Below are positions 11,134-23,052 of a stretch of 64,000 bases of DNA, piece by piece (positions within the stretch are counted from its first letter, which is position 1; every line of letters starts with the position of its first letter). This stretch comes from Costus lasius (Eukaryota > Streptophyta > Magnoliopsida > Zingiberales > Costaceae). A program made the position numbers and the translations under genes. The stretch spans positions 83,240,665 through 83,304,664 of the forward strand of contig CM050453.2 of the NCBI GenBank assembly GCA_027563935.2, given 5' to 3'. The notes under the pieces were generated by a model. It was not told where the DNA came from, searched no databases, and worked only from the letters and a program-made list of their open reading frames with translations.

Positions 11134-11835
11134 ATGGAAGCGGTCGGTGGACTAGATTCCAAGAAATGGCTAAGGGCCATGAAAAACATAATGGACTCCA
11201 TGTCTGCTAATCAAGTCTGGGACTTGGATAAGCTGCCAAAAGGGGTAAATCCCACAGGCTATAATAAATCTTCTAGGAAGATAGACATGGAAGATAACAT
11301 TGTTATCTTAAAAGACAAGCTAGTGAACAATAATTTCAGGCAAATCCACTGGGTGGATAATAATGAAATTTTCACCAATAGCTGAGCTTTAAGTCCATTA
11401 GGGATTTGCTTGTTGTAATTGCATGATCAATTATGGCATCTTGTTATGATAACTGCTCTTCTTGTAAGGACATCTGAAAAGATATCTATAGGGAAATAGC
11501 CAGAAGGTTCTCATATCAAGGCCATATAGATATGCATGATGCAAGCATGGTTGAAAAGCCTGTGTTTACAAGAAGATAGTGGGAGCACCTTATTAATAAT
11601 ATTTCTTGTCTAGATGATTGATGATATTCTCCTCACGTGGAATAACATCTCAGCTCTTCACATGGTGAAGAAAAGGTTTGATATGTATTTCAAGAAGAAT
11701 GATCTAGGGAATGATGCCTACATCCTAGGCATGAGGATCTATAGAAATCCAAGAAAGTCATTGCCCTTTAGTCAATCTATGTTCATCCAAGAGTTTCTGG
11801 AGAGGATTATATTGGTTGATTCCAAATATTGATAC
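11134..11835 (+). pseudogene. Copia reverse transcriptase remnant
   Basis: Two separated frames are visible. The first (11134-11385) has KKWLRAMKNIMDSMSANQVW, the conserved opening of the Copia RT. The second (11614-11832) has IDDILLTWNN where YVDDILI is expected, followed by FKKNDLGNDAYILGMRIYR. The centre of the domain, about 150 residues, is largely deleted between them. Confidence 0.8.
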
Positions 11836-12099
11836 CTTCCAGGAAGATATGGTCTAAGTCTCTCAAAGATGTTGTGTCCTATGGCACAGCTGGAGAGTAT
11901 TAACATGGGTCCAAAGTCCTGATACATTGTATGTAGGATGGATCATGTTTAGAAGACCATTTCTGGCAAATGCTTGGAGCATAGCCAGCAAGTTTCAATC
12001 ATATCTTAGTGTTTAACACTAGATAGCTGTGAAAGCAATCGTTATACATATACTTGGGAAGTATAAAGGATTGGAGTCTAGTCTATGATAGACAGGAAA

Positions 12100-12500
12100 G
12101 AATTTTGTGTACTGGGGTACACTGACACTTCGTTCTAGTCTAGTGACTATTGATCACAGCCAGGATTTGCGCTTTGCCTTGTTATGGTGATTGTATGCTG
12201 AAAGAGCATTATGCAAACCAAAGTGGCAAAATTCTACAAATAAGGCTGAGTACATTGCAGCTCTTTGTGGTAGCCAAGGAGGCATCTTCATTCATTTGAA
12301 CTTGATCTAGTTCATAGTGCTTGATGGTCCAGTATAGTTCTTACTGGGACCATAGCATGAGAGAAGGAACTTAATGCTCAAGTATGTACTGCAGCATATC
12401 ATCTGATCTTAGAGATCATGGATAAGGATGATGATCAAATTTGTTAAAATAAACACAGATAGCAATCTGGAAAAACCCACTGATCCAGCCTCTGGCGCAG
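12100..12500 (+). pseudogene. Copia RNase H remnant
   Basis: Fragments readable in different frames include GYTDTSF near 12118, STNKAEYIAAL near 12237 and NLEKPTDPAS near 12467, which is the degraded NMADPLTKPLA end. Several stops interrupt them. Confidence 0.65.
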
Positions 12501-12570
12501 CGGAAGCTAAATGGGTCATACTAGAGACATTGGAACTGACTAAACATCAGTTGTCCTTGGTCTTAGTGCA

Positions 12571-12580
12571 AGTGGGAGAT
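12571..12580 (+). other. Polypurine tract
   Basis: AGTGGGAGAT lies directly before the 3' LTR start, identical to the tract before 5589 and to that of the minus-strand Copia element. Confidence 0.85.
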
Positions 12581-14806
12581 TGTTGGTGTATATGCCCTAA
12601 AGACCAATGTATGGACATGGTCAGGCATTGTTTGAATGTACTTTGATAGAACTATTACTCTTTATATAGGCATGGTCGTTATTATGCAGACTTCTCTACC
12701 TGCGTTGATGTATTGAGTTGCATAAATAATGTCCCAGGAGTTTGGATTGGATCCATTCTCATAAGCTATCCCCAAACAAGGTACCTTAGCAGATATGGGA
12801 CAGCTTCGGTACATGTGAGACTGGTGTATGGGCTGGTTAGGTGCGGGGCATAGTAACGCAGACATACAGGTGCATTGGATGCACTGGAGTGATCCACCGT
12901 GAGGATTGACTTGTCTAGTCAACAAGTCAATCTCACATGCAAGAGGTTTGCATTGATCCTTAGACTTGAGGTATTCATGTCTAGACTTGATGAAGGGTAT
13001 GCTTTAATACAGTCTTACGTCTCTCCGTAATTAGGAGACCAAAACGACTGTCATTGGGCATGTCATAAGTCACGTAGAGACATGGATGACCAATAGTAGG
13101 ATTTGCCCCTTCCTTCCGAGGAAGCATGATATCCACCTTAGGGCGCCCCACCTTATTGGTGCATGACAGGAAAGTGTGGCCACACTTGTTGAGTCATGAC
13201 CAATGCATTGGATAATAAACTTGAGACTAATCCAATGGCACGATATCAGCTTAGGCAAAGGGATCTGTAATGCAATGGGAATCCTCGTTGCTTGTTAGGA
13301 GTTGTTGTCATAATGACTTAAGTCCTATGACATGGGTAGTAGTGATGTGTTGCTAGATACCCCTCACTACTTATGATGTTTACATCATTGCCATCGTCAT
13401 ATGGATCCTACGGGGTCACACGCAATAGACTCTTGACGTTGCTTTAATCAGAAGCCTTAGGATCAAGTTATTGGATAACTTGGATCAATTTGGAAGATTT
13501 CATCAGCGCCAATGGGCCTGATGAGTTGGAAGAAAGTTATTGGAGCCAAACTTCATTTTTGGCAGGTTGACTCGAACTTGACCTAGATTGGTCACATTTG
13601 GATTAGGGTTGCATTGGATTGGATCCAATGGCTTAATCAACCCATGCCATGAAGTTTGGGCTAGCTCATTATCCAATGAGGCCCAATAATTAGTTGTCAT
13701 GAAGAGGAATTAGCTTAAAAGGGTATAATGGGGAGAAATCTCACCCCATTGGCGCCTAGGGGCATAATGGGGTGAGGGAGGCGCCTTTGCTTCATTATGG
13801 AAGTAAAGGGCGCCTAGCCCTTCTTCCTTGGATGGAATACTTGCCTCTAAGGTAAGTCTTGGGGCTGATATGGCTTGAGAAATTTTATGGAAAGTTCCTA
13901 GGCGCATATGGACATAGGGAAGAGGTATATGGTAATGTCTTAGAGACTTACCTTACCTCAAACCCTAGTTTCTCCCAAAACCCTTACCCTAGCCGAAACT
14001 CCTCATGCATGTTGCGCCTAGCCACTTAGCCTTTGATGGTAAGAATGCATTTGAGGCATGTCTTGGGCTGATATAGTGTTTAGACTTTTATGGATAGGTT
14101 GAATGAGGTTTATGGTAAAGTCTTGGAGACTTTCCTTACTTCAAGACACCTCATCCTAGCCATACACTTGGCATGATCCTAGCCCTTGCTCAAACCGCCT
14201 CTAGTCCTATTTATAGGACCCATTGTCGCCCTCTCTTTATGATGAATGCTTGGAGTCATGAACACAAGTAGAGGGGCGAAAGCAAGGGCAAAGGGTGACA
14301 ACATCAAAGTGGCGCAACCCTTCTTCCAACAAGTGACCGCAAGTCTTCTCCTTCCTCTCCTCTTGGCGTGACTTGGAGAAGGAGTTGGTGGCACAATTTC
14401 CCCCTAATCTTCCTCAAGGCCGAAACTCATCTTCTCCCTCTTCTCTTGGAGTGAAGAGGATAAGGAGTTGGCGGCATCTTCCTTGCACTTGGCGCATGAA
14501 CCTTGGAGGTGCCGCAAGAGGAGTGAAGGAACCCTAAGGCTTGATTCTCTTCCCGAGGCTAGCACCGAGCGTGGAAGGGAGAAACGATCAAGGAGTCGAC
14601 GCGTGGATACTTGTAGAGGGCGAACACTTGGGCGCCTTCAACATGGCTTCGACATCTAAACAAGCAAAAGAGGTACATCTCTAACACATCCTTGTGTCTT
14701 CTCTCTCGCATAGATCCTTGGGAAAGGAATGTGTTTCGGGTGTAATGCTTCTTCCGCTGCGTCCTGGGACTGCAAAATTTTAAATTACACCCGGCATTCC
14801 CCAACA
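12581..14806 (+). repeat. 3' LTR of the plus-strand Copia element
   Basis: It has the same length as 5589-7814 and differs at about 19 positions by eye, mostly transitions. It ends CCCCAACA; the next base begins in-frame hAT transposase sequence. Confidence 0.92.
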
Positions 14807-14920
14807 AAATTATCTACTATCACTTTAGATAATTATAGTACTAATGATTCAATGATTGAAAAGATCAAAGCTAAATTGAATTTAAGTTTTTTGTTCAAAG
14901 ATGGATCTTTGCTTCACATG
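14807..14920 (+). pseudogene. hAT transposase, piece 1
   Basis: The frame reads KLSTITLDNYSTNDSMIEKI and then LFKDGSLLHM. This matches the hAT transposase core around the second catalytic Asp (usual form ITVDNAxxND followed by RCxAHILNL). It is cut on the left by the Copia LTR and on the right by a MITE. Removing the MITE and one target duplication joins HM to CCYAHILNLI at 15433 with no frame change. Confidence 0.8.
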
Positions 14921-15432
14921 TAGGGGTGAGTATTCGGTAAAAACCGAATTACCGAATGCAGAATTACTGAAAACCGAATTGTTAAATACCAAAATGTTAA
15001 AAATCAATCCCGAACCGAATAAGGAATTTACCGATTGGTAAATTACTAATCGGTAATTCGGTAAATTACCGATTTACCGATTAAAAAATATTAAAATATT
15101 ACCTAATTAATTTATTAAAAAAATAGAAATAAAATAAAAATTAAATTGGGCTGATTGGGTTGTCGAGAGGATAAGATAAGAAATTAAATTGAGCCCAAGA
15201 GTTAGAGATAAGAAATTAGAGATTAATAAATAAAATTTTATTTTTTTATATATTAATATATATGTATCGGTAAATCGGTAATTTACCAAATCGAAACTTT
15301 TTTACCGAACCGAAAACCGAATACTGAATTACATAAAAATCAATACCGAAACTGAAATTACCGAACCGATTTACCAATTTACCGATCGGTAAATTCGGTA
15401 AAAACCGAATAGTGCTCACCCCTATTCATATG
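14913..15432. repeat. 8-bp target-site duplication of the MITE
   Basis: TTCACATG (14913-14920) and TTCATATG (15425-15432) flank the MITE and match at 7 of 8 bases, the length expected for hAT transposition. Confidence 0.8.
14921..15424. mobile_element. hAT-type MITE
   Basis: It is 504 bp with terminal inverted repeats TAGGGGTGAG...CTCACCCCTA and no ORF. It is very AT-rich and filled with variants of AACCGAAT and CGGTAAATTACCGA, so each half is also internally self-complementary. The TIR plus 8-bp duplication place it in the hAT group. It has inserted into a hAT transposase gene. Confidence 0.88.
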
Positions 15433-16384
15433 TGTTGTTATGCACACATATTGAACTTAATTGTGAAAGATGGATTGGATGTGGTGAAGGATGGAATTGA
15501 AAAGATTCGTGATACTGTTGTTTATTGGATGGCAACTCCTAAGAGAATGGAAAATTTTAAAGATACAGTTGAACAAATTCGCTTGAATTACATTAAAAAC
15601 TTGTGTCTAGATTGTCCAACTAGATGGAATTCAACTTATAAGATGCTTGATAGTGTCATATCATATAAAGAAGTATTTTACAGGTTGAAACAACATGATG
15701 ACAAATATAATTGTTTGCCAACAACTACTCAATGAGAATTTACAGCTAAAGTATGTGGGAAATTGAAAATTTTTAATAGTATTACAGAATTATTTTCTGG
15801 TACTAATTATCCCACAGCTAATCTTTATTTTCCAAAAATTTGTAAGATTCATCTCACAATATCAAGCTAATTAACCTCTCCAAATATGGTGATTCAACAC
15901 ATGGGAATAAGAATAATAGACAAGTTTAGGTGCTATTGGAATGCCATTCATGATATTATAGGTGTTGCCACAGTGTTAGATCCAAGGTACAAGATGACTT
16001 TGCTTGAATATTATTATGACAAGTTATATGAAGTTGATGCAGCAGCTGAAGTTAATAGAATTCAGTTGCTTTGTTATGATCTTATTTCACAATATAAGCT
16101 AATGAATAAAGATTCTAGTGTTTCTCAACTTCACGAGACTTGACAATTCTACAGCCGATGATTTATTAAATGATTTTGATGCATTTGTGAAAAGGAAGAA
16201 AAAAGCAAAAAGCTCTTATGTCAAAATAGAGTTTGATTTTATCTAGAGGAAGATGTATTACCAAGAACAACACATTTTGACATTTTGTTGTGGTGGAAGT
16301 TGAATAGAATTAAGTATCCAACATTGCAAGCAATTGCAAAAGACATTTTGGTAATTCCAATATCTATAGTGGCATCAGAATCGG
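15425..16384 (+). pseudogene. hAT transposase, piece 2 (RNase H-like core and start of the dimerisation region)
   Basis: Visible motifs are CCYAHILNLIVKDGLDVV, LDCPTRWNSTYKMLDSV, VATVLDPRYKMTLLEYYY and, at 16254-16384, LWWKLNRIKYPTLQAIAKDI followed by IVASES. These are the standard hAT transposase blocks in their normal order; DPRYK precedes the catalytic Glu region and the LWWK block opens the C-terminal dimerisation domain. Stops occur at 15733 (TGA) and 15868 (TAA), and there is a frame change near 16140. The last codon is interrupted by the Athila-like element; the gene resumes at 25756. Confidence 0.85.
16380..16384. repeat. Target-site duplication ATCGG (left copy)
   Basis: ATCGG at 16380-16384 is repeated at 25751-25755. 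Removing the intervening element and one copy restores hAT coding sequence in frame. Confidence 0.92.
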
Positions 16385-18283
16385 TGTTGTAATCTGCAAG
16401 TGCACGGATACTCGAAGTAATAAAATAGATATCAAACCACAGAGACCTTGTTGCTAAGTACTGAATAATTGATTTCTCGCTAGCTAGGCAATCGGAAAAT
16501 AGTGAATCAAACTATCGAAAAGAACACGGAGAAAATATCAGAGAAGGGATCGGGACTAGGGGTTCATCTACTTTAATTTCTAATGGCTAGATTAAGATAA
16601 GTGTCTGTCAATCCAATTTTATCATGATAAAGGTACAGTTTACCTCATAAATAAATTGTTTCGCTCTCGCGCAAACAGTCGTACAAAGAACCAATCCTCA
16701 CTCTCGTGCAAGACCTATTCAATGCTGAAAATAAGTAAGCCATCAACTAAGAACTCAAGGATCACTCTCGTGCATCCGAATTCTAAAGTTCACAACCTCG
16801 AGTGGAAACTCAAGATCACTCTCGTGCATCAGAGTCTCAACACAAGTTTTACTCAAGGTTCTCTGACGACTCGATACTCAATTTCTTGCAGCATCAAATC
16901 AAGTCTAAAATATTAACTCAATCCAAAGAATCATAAAATCAACAAGGCACTAAATTTCTCTATGAATTAGAATTCGAAGAACAACATAATCTCTTACGAT
17001 GATTCCAAACTCGATAATTCCTAAGGTTCCGAATTTCAAGCAATCAACTTCTCAGTCTATTTTGAAAAATTATAAAACATGCTGATATTTATAAAACTAA
17101 GGAGAATTAAAAATCAATCAATCACAAAAATAAAATTATCACAATAAAATTAGTTTGACAAAATTAGGGTTTTCTAGTCATTCAGAAACAAAGAGATTAT
17201 ACCCCCATGTCCCAAAGAAAGATTAAGCTACCATGATGAAGGAATAACAATAAAACATGTTTCTGTATGAATAGGAATCGAAAAGAAGATGAGAAGAGTT
17301 ACAAAATAGTGCTGTAATTTCATTAAACACATACGGCTCAAACTTTGCTTTGAAACTTTAGATGCACGTTCTCCTTCACCAGGCGAAGCTCTCTGTCAAA
17401 TTTTGTGGCCGGAGGTGGTCTGTAGGCTGAGAACCGATGAACCCTAGCAATTCTGCCTCTCCCTCAATTTTGCCATGGATTGGTGATTAAAAATTGGGGC
17501 TTTTGGTGCCTTTTTCTTCTCCTCGTTGAGACGAGTCTGTCACTTCTTTCGGATCTCAATTTGGACTTCTTAATCAAAAGATATGGTCTTTTTAATTTTT
17601 GGGCAGAAAAATCAGAATTCCGGGTTTCAAAATACGGTACCGTATCCTGAATACGGTAGTGCCGTATTTCCTTATGTGAGTTCTGGGCAGAAAACACGGT
17701 ACCGTGTAAGTCCTCACGGTGCTGCCGTATTTTACCCAAAACCTTTCTGGTTGAAATTAATGGAAAATACAGTACCGTGAGAGTTTCGTCCAAAAATACG
17801 GTAGTGTCGTATATTTGTTAGATCTTTCGGGTTGAAATTGCTGAAAAATACAGTACCGTGCGATTTCATACGGCAGTGTCGTATTCTTGTCAAACTTTTT
17901 TGGTCAAAAATGCTGAATAATACGGCACCGTGTAGCTCCATACGGTAGTGTCGTATTTCACCCAAAATATCCGCTGCGAAATACGGTACCGTGCGATTCG
18001 TGCCCAAAAATATGGTAGTGCCGTATTTTTGCCAGAAGGTCCATCTTGACTTGAAATTTGATGGGTAGACTCCTCTTGATGTCTAGAACTCGTTCGTGCA
18101 TTGGGATTGTTCGAAAACCGGTGATAATGATGCCTTTTTGCTTGAAATTAATCAAAAACCAAAGATGGTGTAGATTCCGAAGCATTTGGCAAAAAAGGTA
18201 CAAAAACAAAGCAAAAGAGTAAGATTATGGTTCAAAAGACTACCAAATAAGTATGAAAAACACTATGAAATTTCGAGTCATCA
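16385..18283 (-). repeat. 3' LTR of the gag-pro-only Athila-like element
   Basis: Length is 1899 bp. It contains a dyad-site array at 17630-18030. It also contains at 17325-17350 a 26-base exact copy of 18283-18308, the sequence straddling its own inner border. The other LTR has about 80 unrelated bases at that place. Confidence 0.9.
17630..18030. repeat. Dyad-site array A
   Basis: Repeated pairs of a palindrome of type ACGGTACCGT and a near-palindrome of type ACGGCAGTGCCGT, flanked by AATA/TATT, recur every 60-80 bases. Six or so pairs are present, several with point changes. The matching array in the other LTR is at 25100-25500. Confidence 0.9.
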
Positions 18284-18320
18284 AACACATACGGCTCAAA
18301 CTTTGCTTGTCCTCAAGCAA
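18284..18320 (-). other. Polypurine-tract region
   Basis: On the minus strand the LTR is preceded by CTTGAGGACAAGCAAAGTTT and GAGCC, a phrase typical of the 3' end of Athila/Tat elements. The same phrase lies at 35573-35605 in the second Athila-like element. Confidence 0.7.
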
Positions 18321-19666
18321 ATAAAGAAATCAATATCAAAAAATAAATTTTCACATGACGAATAAATTTCTAAAATATAATCATCCATAGAAAATTTCAT
18401 TAATCCCACACAAAATTTTCAAGTAAATACATCATCTTTTGAAATTAATCTTTAAGACTCATAAGTTCAATCGAATAAAATTTCGCAATATACATAGTAA
18501 TAGAATTTCAACCTCGTGAATTAATCTTGTTTTTGAGATTTTTATCCAATATGTTTTTGTTTACAGGAATAGGATCTCCAAATCTTTTTCCACTCATTTT
18601 TTTTTATTTGTCCTTGACATGCTCTAAATCGATTACCACCCTTTTTCTGATGACGAATTTAGAGTATGTTGGTCACATAACCACACATAATAGAACTCAT
18701 ATCTCTTAGGTAGAAAGAATTTTCTTAAGACAGAGGAGTCAATGTCAAAGGAAATCTCTCTTGGCATGCATCTACATAGATGCACACTTTTGCAATGAAC
18801 TTCAACTCTTGTCTTAGGTACTATTGTGAACACAATGCCAAGAAGAGGAGTTATTCTTTATCTTTTTGTGGACTTCAACCCATGTCTTTAGGTCCCACTG
18901 TAAATTTTATACAGTGCCAAGTAGGGGAGTCATTTTTTCTCATGGATTTGGATTTCTTTTTCCCAACAAATAACATAAAAGATTATAAAGATTAACTAGA
19001 TTAATCACTTGATATCAACTCAATAACATGTGCAAATATGCTCATTTTATTCAAAAGAATTATTTTACTTCAAGATTGCATTCACTAAACAATGCATTTA
19101 CCTAGAATTTCATGCATCAATTAATGAAAAATTTCCAACAAATAGATTATATCAGAGAAATAAATTCAACATATAAAATCTATTTCCAATTTCCAGAAAT
19201 TGATATGCATGATAATTCATTAAAAATTTTGGCATGGTGTTTGTAGTATTTTCAGAAAAATCCTTCAACACATCATCATCATATTATGTCAACACAACTA
19301 AATCGAAATATCTATCAATAAAATCAAAAGGCAAGGATCCGTGGCATTTGAGCACAAGAAGTTTGAAGCATTCATCTTCCATTTGAACACATGGATTATG
19401 AGAAAAATACAAAGGATGGAATGCAAATGAGTAGGAAGAAAATACTCATAGAGGTCTATTAGTCTATGTCAGACCCAATCATCCTTTGTGTCTTCGGGTT
19501 CGAACTACCAAGGTTTTTTTCTTAAGACAAAAATTAATTTTCACCTACAAAAAGAAAAGAAAAATTAGTGCTAAGTAAAAAAACAAAAACAAAAATAAAG
19601 TAAAAAAAAATTAAACTAGAGTAAAAGTGCTTGGGTTGCCTCCCAAGAAGCGCTAATTTTCGGTCA
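18321..19666 (-). other. 3' non-coding region of the gag-pro-only element
   Basis: There is no coding signal. Two near copies of a phrase containing CCAAGTAGGGGAGTC or CCAAGAAGAGGAGTT (around 18840 and 18920) resemble the single phrase at 36140 in the second Athila-like element. The conserved block GGGTTGCCTCCCAAGAAGCG at 19634-19653 marks the end of the coding part. Confidence 0.65.
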
Positions 19667-22157
19667 TTAGCTTGACCATTCAACACTCAGATTGGATCGT
19701 GTTTGTGTGTTTGGTCGCCATCCTGATTTCTCTATGTCTCGCTCAGGGTTCTCAAGAACATAAGGCTCAGACTTAAAACAGTGTCTAAATTTACTTATGA
19801 GCTTTTTTCCTTTCTCAAGCAACTTTGATTTTCCTCTCCTCCTTCGTCTCTTCCTCTTCTTCTTCGCTGCTCTTTCCTGAGATTCTTTATTAACACACTC
19901 AGAACATGTATCAGTTTCAAAATCAGAAGGTTCATCAAATAAATTATGCATGTCACAAACAACTTCATCATCAATTATTTCTATGCTACAACATGTCCCT
20001 GAGTGTGATGCCTTTTTTAAAGAATCAATCAAATCGAATTCAATTTTATCACCACAAATATCAAAAGTTAATTTTCCCTTTCTTACATCAATGAGTGCTC
20101 CAGATGTAGCCAAGAAAGGTCTACCAAGTATAATAGGGTTTTTCAAATTTTCTTCCATCTCTAAAACTATAAAATCAACAGGTATGAAAAACTTACCAAT
20201 TTGTATAGGAATATTTTCTAATATACCAACTGGATGCTTTATTGATGAGTCAGCGAGTTGCAAAGTCATTGAGGTTGGTTTGAGCTCTCCAACATCCAGT
20301 TTCCTGTCAAGAGAATAAGGTATTAGACTAACACTTCAAAAGCCATATCTCCAATAGAACAAGGTACAGAAAAACTACCTGGATCCTTTAGCTTAGGTGG
20401 CAATTTATTCTGTATGATAGCACTACATTCCTCAGTAAGTGCTATAGTACCATGATCATCAATCTTTCTCTTGTTAGACAAAATCTCTCTCAAAAATTTT
20501 GCATAAGTTGGCATTTGAGTCAAAACTTCAGTAAATGGAACATTAATATAAAGTTTTTTAAGAACATCAAGAAACATGCCAAATTGTTTGTCAAGTTTAG
20601 CTTGCACCAACCTCTGAGGAAAGGGTATAGGTGGCCTATAAGGTGAATGAGAATTAGATTTAGAATTATCATCTTTACATGGCAAATCACCTTTAGGTTC
20701 ATCACCCTTGTGGGGTGACAAACTATCATGGGACTGCTCATGCTTAGTGGATTTTCCAAATCAAAATTCTTATCATGATCAACACTAGACTCTTTTCCAT
20801 TGTTCTCAACTCTCCCCTTTAGTTCCTCTAGTTGTTTCCCACTTCTAGTCATTATGGCATTACAGTGCTCCCTAGGGTTAGGTTCAGGTTTGGCAGGTAA
20901 TTTTCCTAGGGGTCTAGATGAAGTGTTGGCCTGCTGGGCAATTTGTGTTTCTAGCATCTTACTATGGGCAACAATACCGTCTAGTCTAGCATTAATCTGT
21001 CTAAAATTATCGTTGGCATCATCATTCTATTTTTTCTGAAAACCCATAAATTGTGTAAACATCTCTTCTAGAGTGGGTTTCTAGGGTTGACTTTGTTCTT
21101 GTGTTCTTTGTTGAAACCCCCTATGTTCATTCTGCTCACTAGCATAATTATTGCTTTTCCAGGACAAATTAGGGTGGTTCCTCCATCCAGGGTTGTAGGT
21201 ATTAGAGTAGGGGTCATTAGATCTACTTTGATTGTAACCCCCCAAAGCATTAACTTGTTCCTCACCCGTATCGACAATTATTTTGCACCCCTTAGCATTA
21301 TGCCCATTATTCCCGCAAATCTCACAAGTAATAGAAGAAGAAATAGCATGAGTTTGCATTTTAAACGTATCAAACCGATTGCACAAAGATTCAACTTTCT
21401 CAGCTAGAGTGCGAAAATCATCACCATCATTCATACCATGAGGAGGTCGATATATCACTCCTCTTTCTCTGGAATTTTGATCATTGTTCAAAACCATCTC
21501 CTCAATCAGTTGATAGGCCTCCTCCAACGTCTTGCTCATGAAAGCTCCTCCTGCAGCAGCATCAATTGTGAGGCGTGTATTACTAAGCAAAGCATAATAA
21601 AATGTTTCAATTAAAACCCATCTCTCCAAGCCATGGTGAGGACACTTCCTTTGCAATTCATTGTAGCGCTCCCATGCTTCACTAAGAGATTCTCCTTCCT
21701 TCTGAGCAAATCCCGGGATCTGGTTTCTTAAATGAATAGTCTTACTGGGAGGGAAGTATTTCATCAGAAAAGCATTAGACAGCTACTCCCAAGTTGTGAA
21801 TGTTCTAGACGGTTGAGAGTGTAGCCAATCACGTGCTCGGTTCCTGAGAGTGAAAGGAAATAATCACAATTTTAGTGCATCATCAGAAACTCCATTAATT
21901 TTAATTGTATCACACAATTCATGAAAAAGAGAAAGATGAATATTAGGATCCTCAAGTGGAGATCCTCCAAATTGATTTTGTTGAAGCATAGATAGGAACG
22001 CTGGTTTGATCTTGAAATTGTTCGCATCAATGGCCGGCCTGGTGACACTAGAGCGAATTCCCTGTGAATTAGGGGCAGCATAGTCGCGCAAAGATCTTCT
22101 CTCGGCCATAATCACTTCTTCTTCTTGTACCTCTACAAATCTAAGCCTCCTACGCAA
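19667..22157 (-). pseudogene. gag-pro of Athila-like element, RT/IN deleted, basic C-terminal tail
   Basis: Minus-strand pieces, in order: AERRSLRDYAAPNSQGIRSS and FGGSPLEDPNIHLSLFHELC (gag start, 22157-21864); LSEAWERYNELQRKCPHHGL and a zinc-knuckle CEICGNNGHNAKGC (21764-21081); AIMTRSGKQLEEL linker (20957-20520); PTYAKFLREILSNKRK and LPPKLKDPGSFSVPCSIGDM (20721-20323); then the protease body PVGILENIPIQIGKFFIPVD and IILGRPFLATSGALIDV (20269-19667). The protease active-site segment ALCDLGAS is missing at about 20330, where roughly 26 bases are deleted and a stop follows. After the protease comes AAKKKRKRRRRRGKSK, then an ending SNLSVEWSS that parallels NLSVDGSS at the end of pol in the second element. 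Gag would package RNA; protease and polymerase functions are gone. Confidence 0.88.
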
Positions 22158-22397
22158 TCTAAGAGTTTTGTTAATTTCAGGGTCTAGGGGAACTAGAGGT
22201 CCTGATCATAAATTTCTGCGCATACACAAGCAAACAGGTCAAATATTTCAAAATATGCAGAATAATAAGAAAAACCAGAATTGATCTAAGCTTCAAAAAT
22301 AGGAAAACAAAAATACCTAAAACAGTAAACAAAAACAAAAACAAAAAACCTAGTCTAGAAATACTCTCAATATCTTCAATATTGACAAAACCAAAGT

Positions 22398-22414
22398 CCC
22401 CGGCAACGGCGCCA
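22398..22414 (-). other. Primer binding site, tRNA-Asp
   Basis: The plus strand reads CCCCGGCAACGGCGCCA, the 3' end of plant tRNA-Asp including CCA, so the element's minus-strand sequence is its complement. It lies six bases from the LTR start at 22421. This is the primer reported for the Athila lineage. Confidence 0.9.
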
Positions 22415-23052
22415 AAAACTTGTTGTAATCCGTAAGTGCACGGATACTCGAAGTAATAAAATAGATATCGAACCACAGAGACCTTGTTGCTAAGTACTGA
22501 ATAATTGATTTCTCGCTAGCTAGGCAATCGGAAAATAGTGAATCAAACTATCGAAAAGAACACGGAGAAAATATCAGAGAAGGGATCGGGACTAGGGGTT
22601 CATCTACTTTAATTTCTAATGGCTAGATTAAGATAAGTGTCTATCAATTCAATTTTATCATGATAAAGGTATAGTTTACCTCATAAATAAATTGTTTCAC
22701 TCTCGCGCAAACAGTCGTACAAAGAACCGATCTTCACTCTCCTGCAAGACCTATTCAATGCTAAAAATAAGTAAACCATTAACTAAGAACTCAAGGATCA
22801 CTCTCGTGCATACGAATTCTAAAGTTGACAACGTCAAGTGGAAACTCAAGATCACTCTCGTGCATTACAGTCTCAACACAAGTTTTACTCAAGGTTCTCT
22901 AATGACTCGATACTCAATTTCTTGCAGCATCAAATCAAGTCTAAAATATTAACTCAATCCAAAGAATCATAAAATCAACAAGACATTAAGGCTTGGTTTG
23001 GGATTGCTGGCCGCCCGCTTTTGCGGGTGCGCCTAGTTGATTCTGGTCAAAA

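Larger units (their letters stand above)
5589..14806 (+). mobile_element. Ty1/copia retrotransposon, near-identical LTRs, decayed coding region
   Basis: The layout is LTR (5589-7814), primer site (7816), leader, decayed gag/PR/IN/RT/RNase H, polypurine tract and LTR (12581-14806). Both LTRs are 2226 bp, start TGTTGGTGTATATGCCC and end CCCCAACA, with about 19 mismatches and no indels by eye. The coding part carries many stops and frameshifts. The mismatch between young LTRs and old coding sequence suggests a non-autonomous family moved by proteins made elsewhere. At the right end it abuts hAT transposase coding sequence in frame at 14807. No matching target duplication exists on the left. Confidence 0.9.

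Noticed and set aside
15107..15289. 60-codon minus ORF in the MITE
   Set aside because: It is AT-rich translated non-coding sequence inside a transposon without genes.
17630..18030. CRISPR-like array
   Set aside because: The repeats are short, variable, dyad-symmetric and unevenly spaced, and they lie inside plant LTRs.
20323..21764. Plus-strand ORFs opposite gag (for example 21087-21407 and 42291-42686)
   Set aside because: They are antisense shadows of gag-pro coding sequence.
22398..22414. tRNA-Asp gene
   Set aside because: Only the 17-base acceptor end is present, exactly where a primer binding site belongs; the same holds at 44732-44748.
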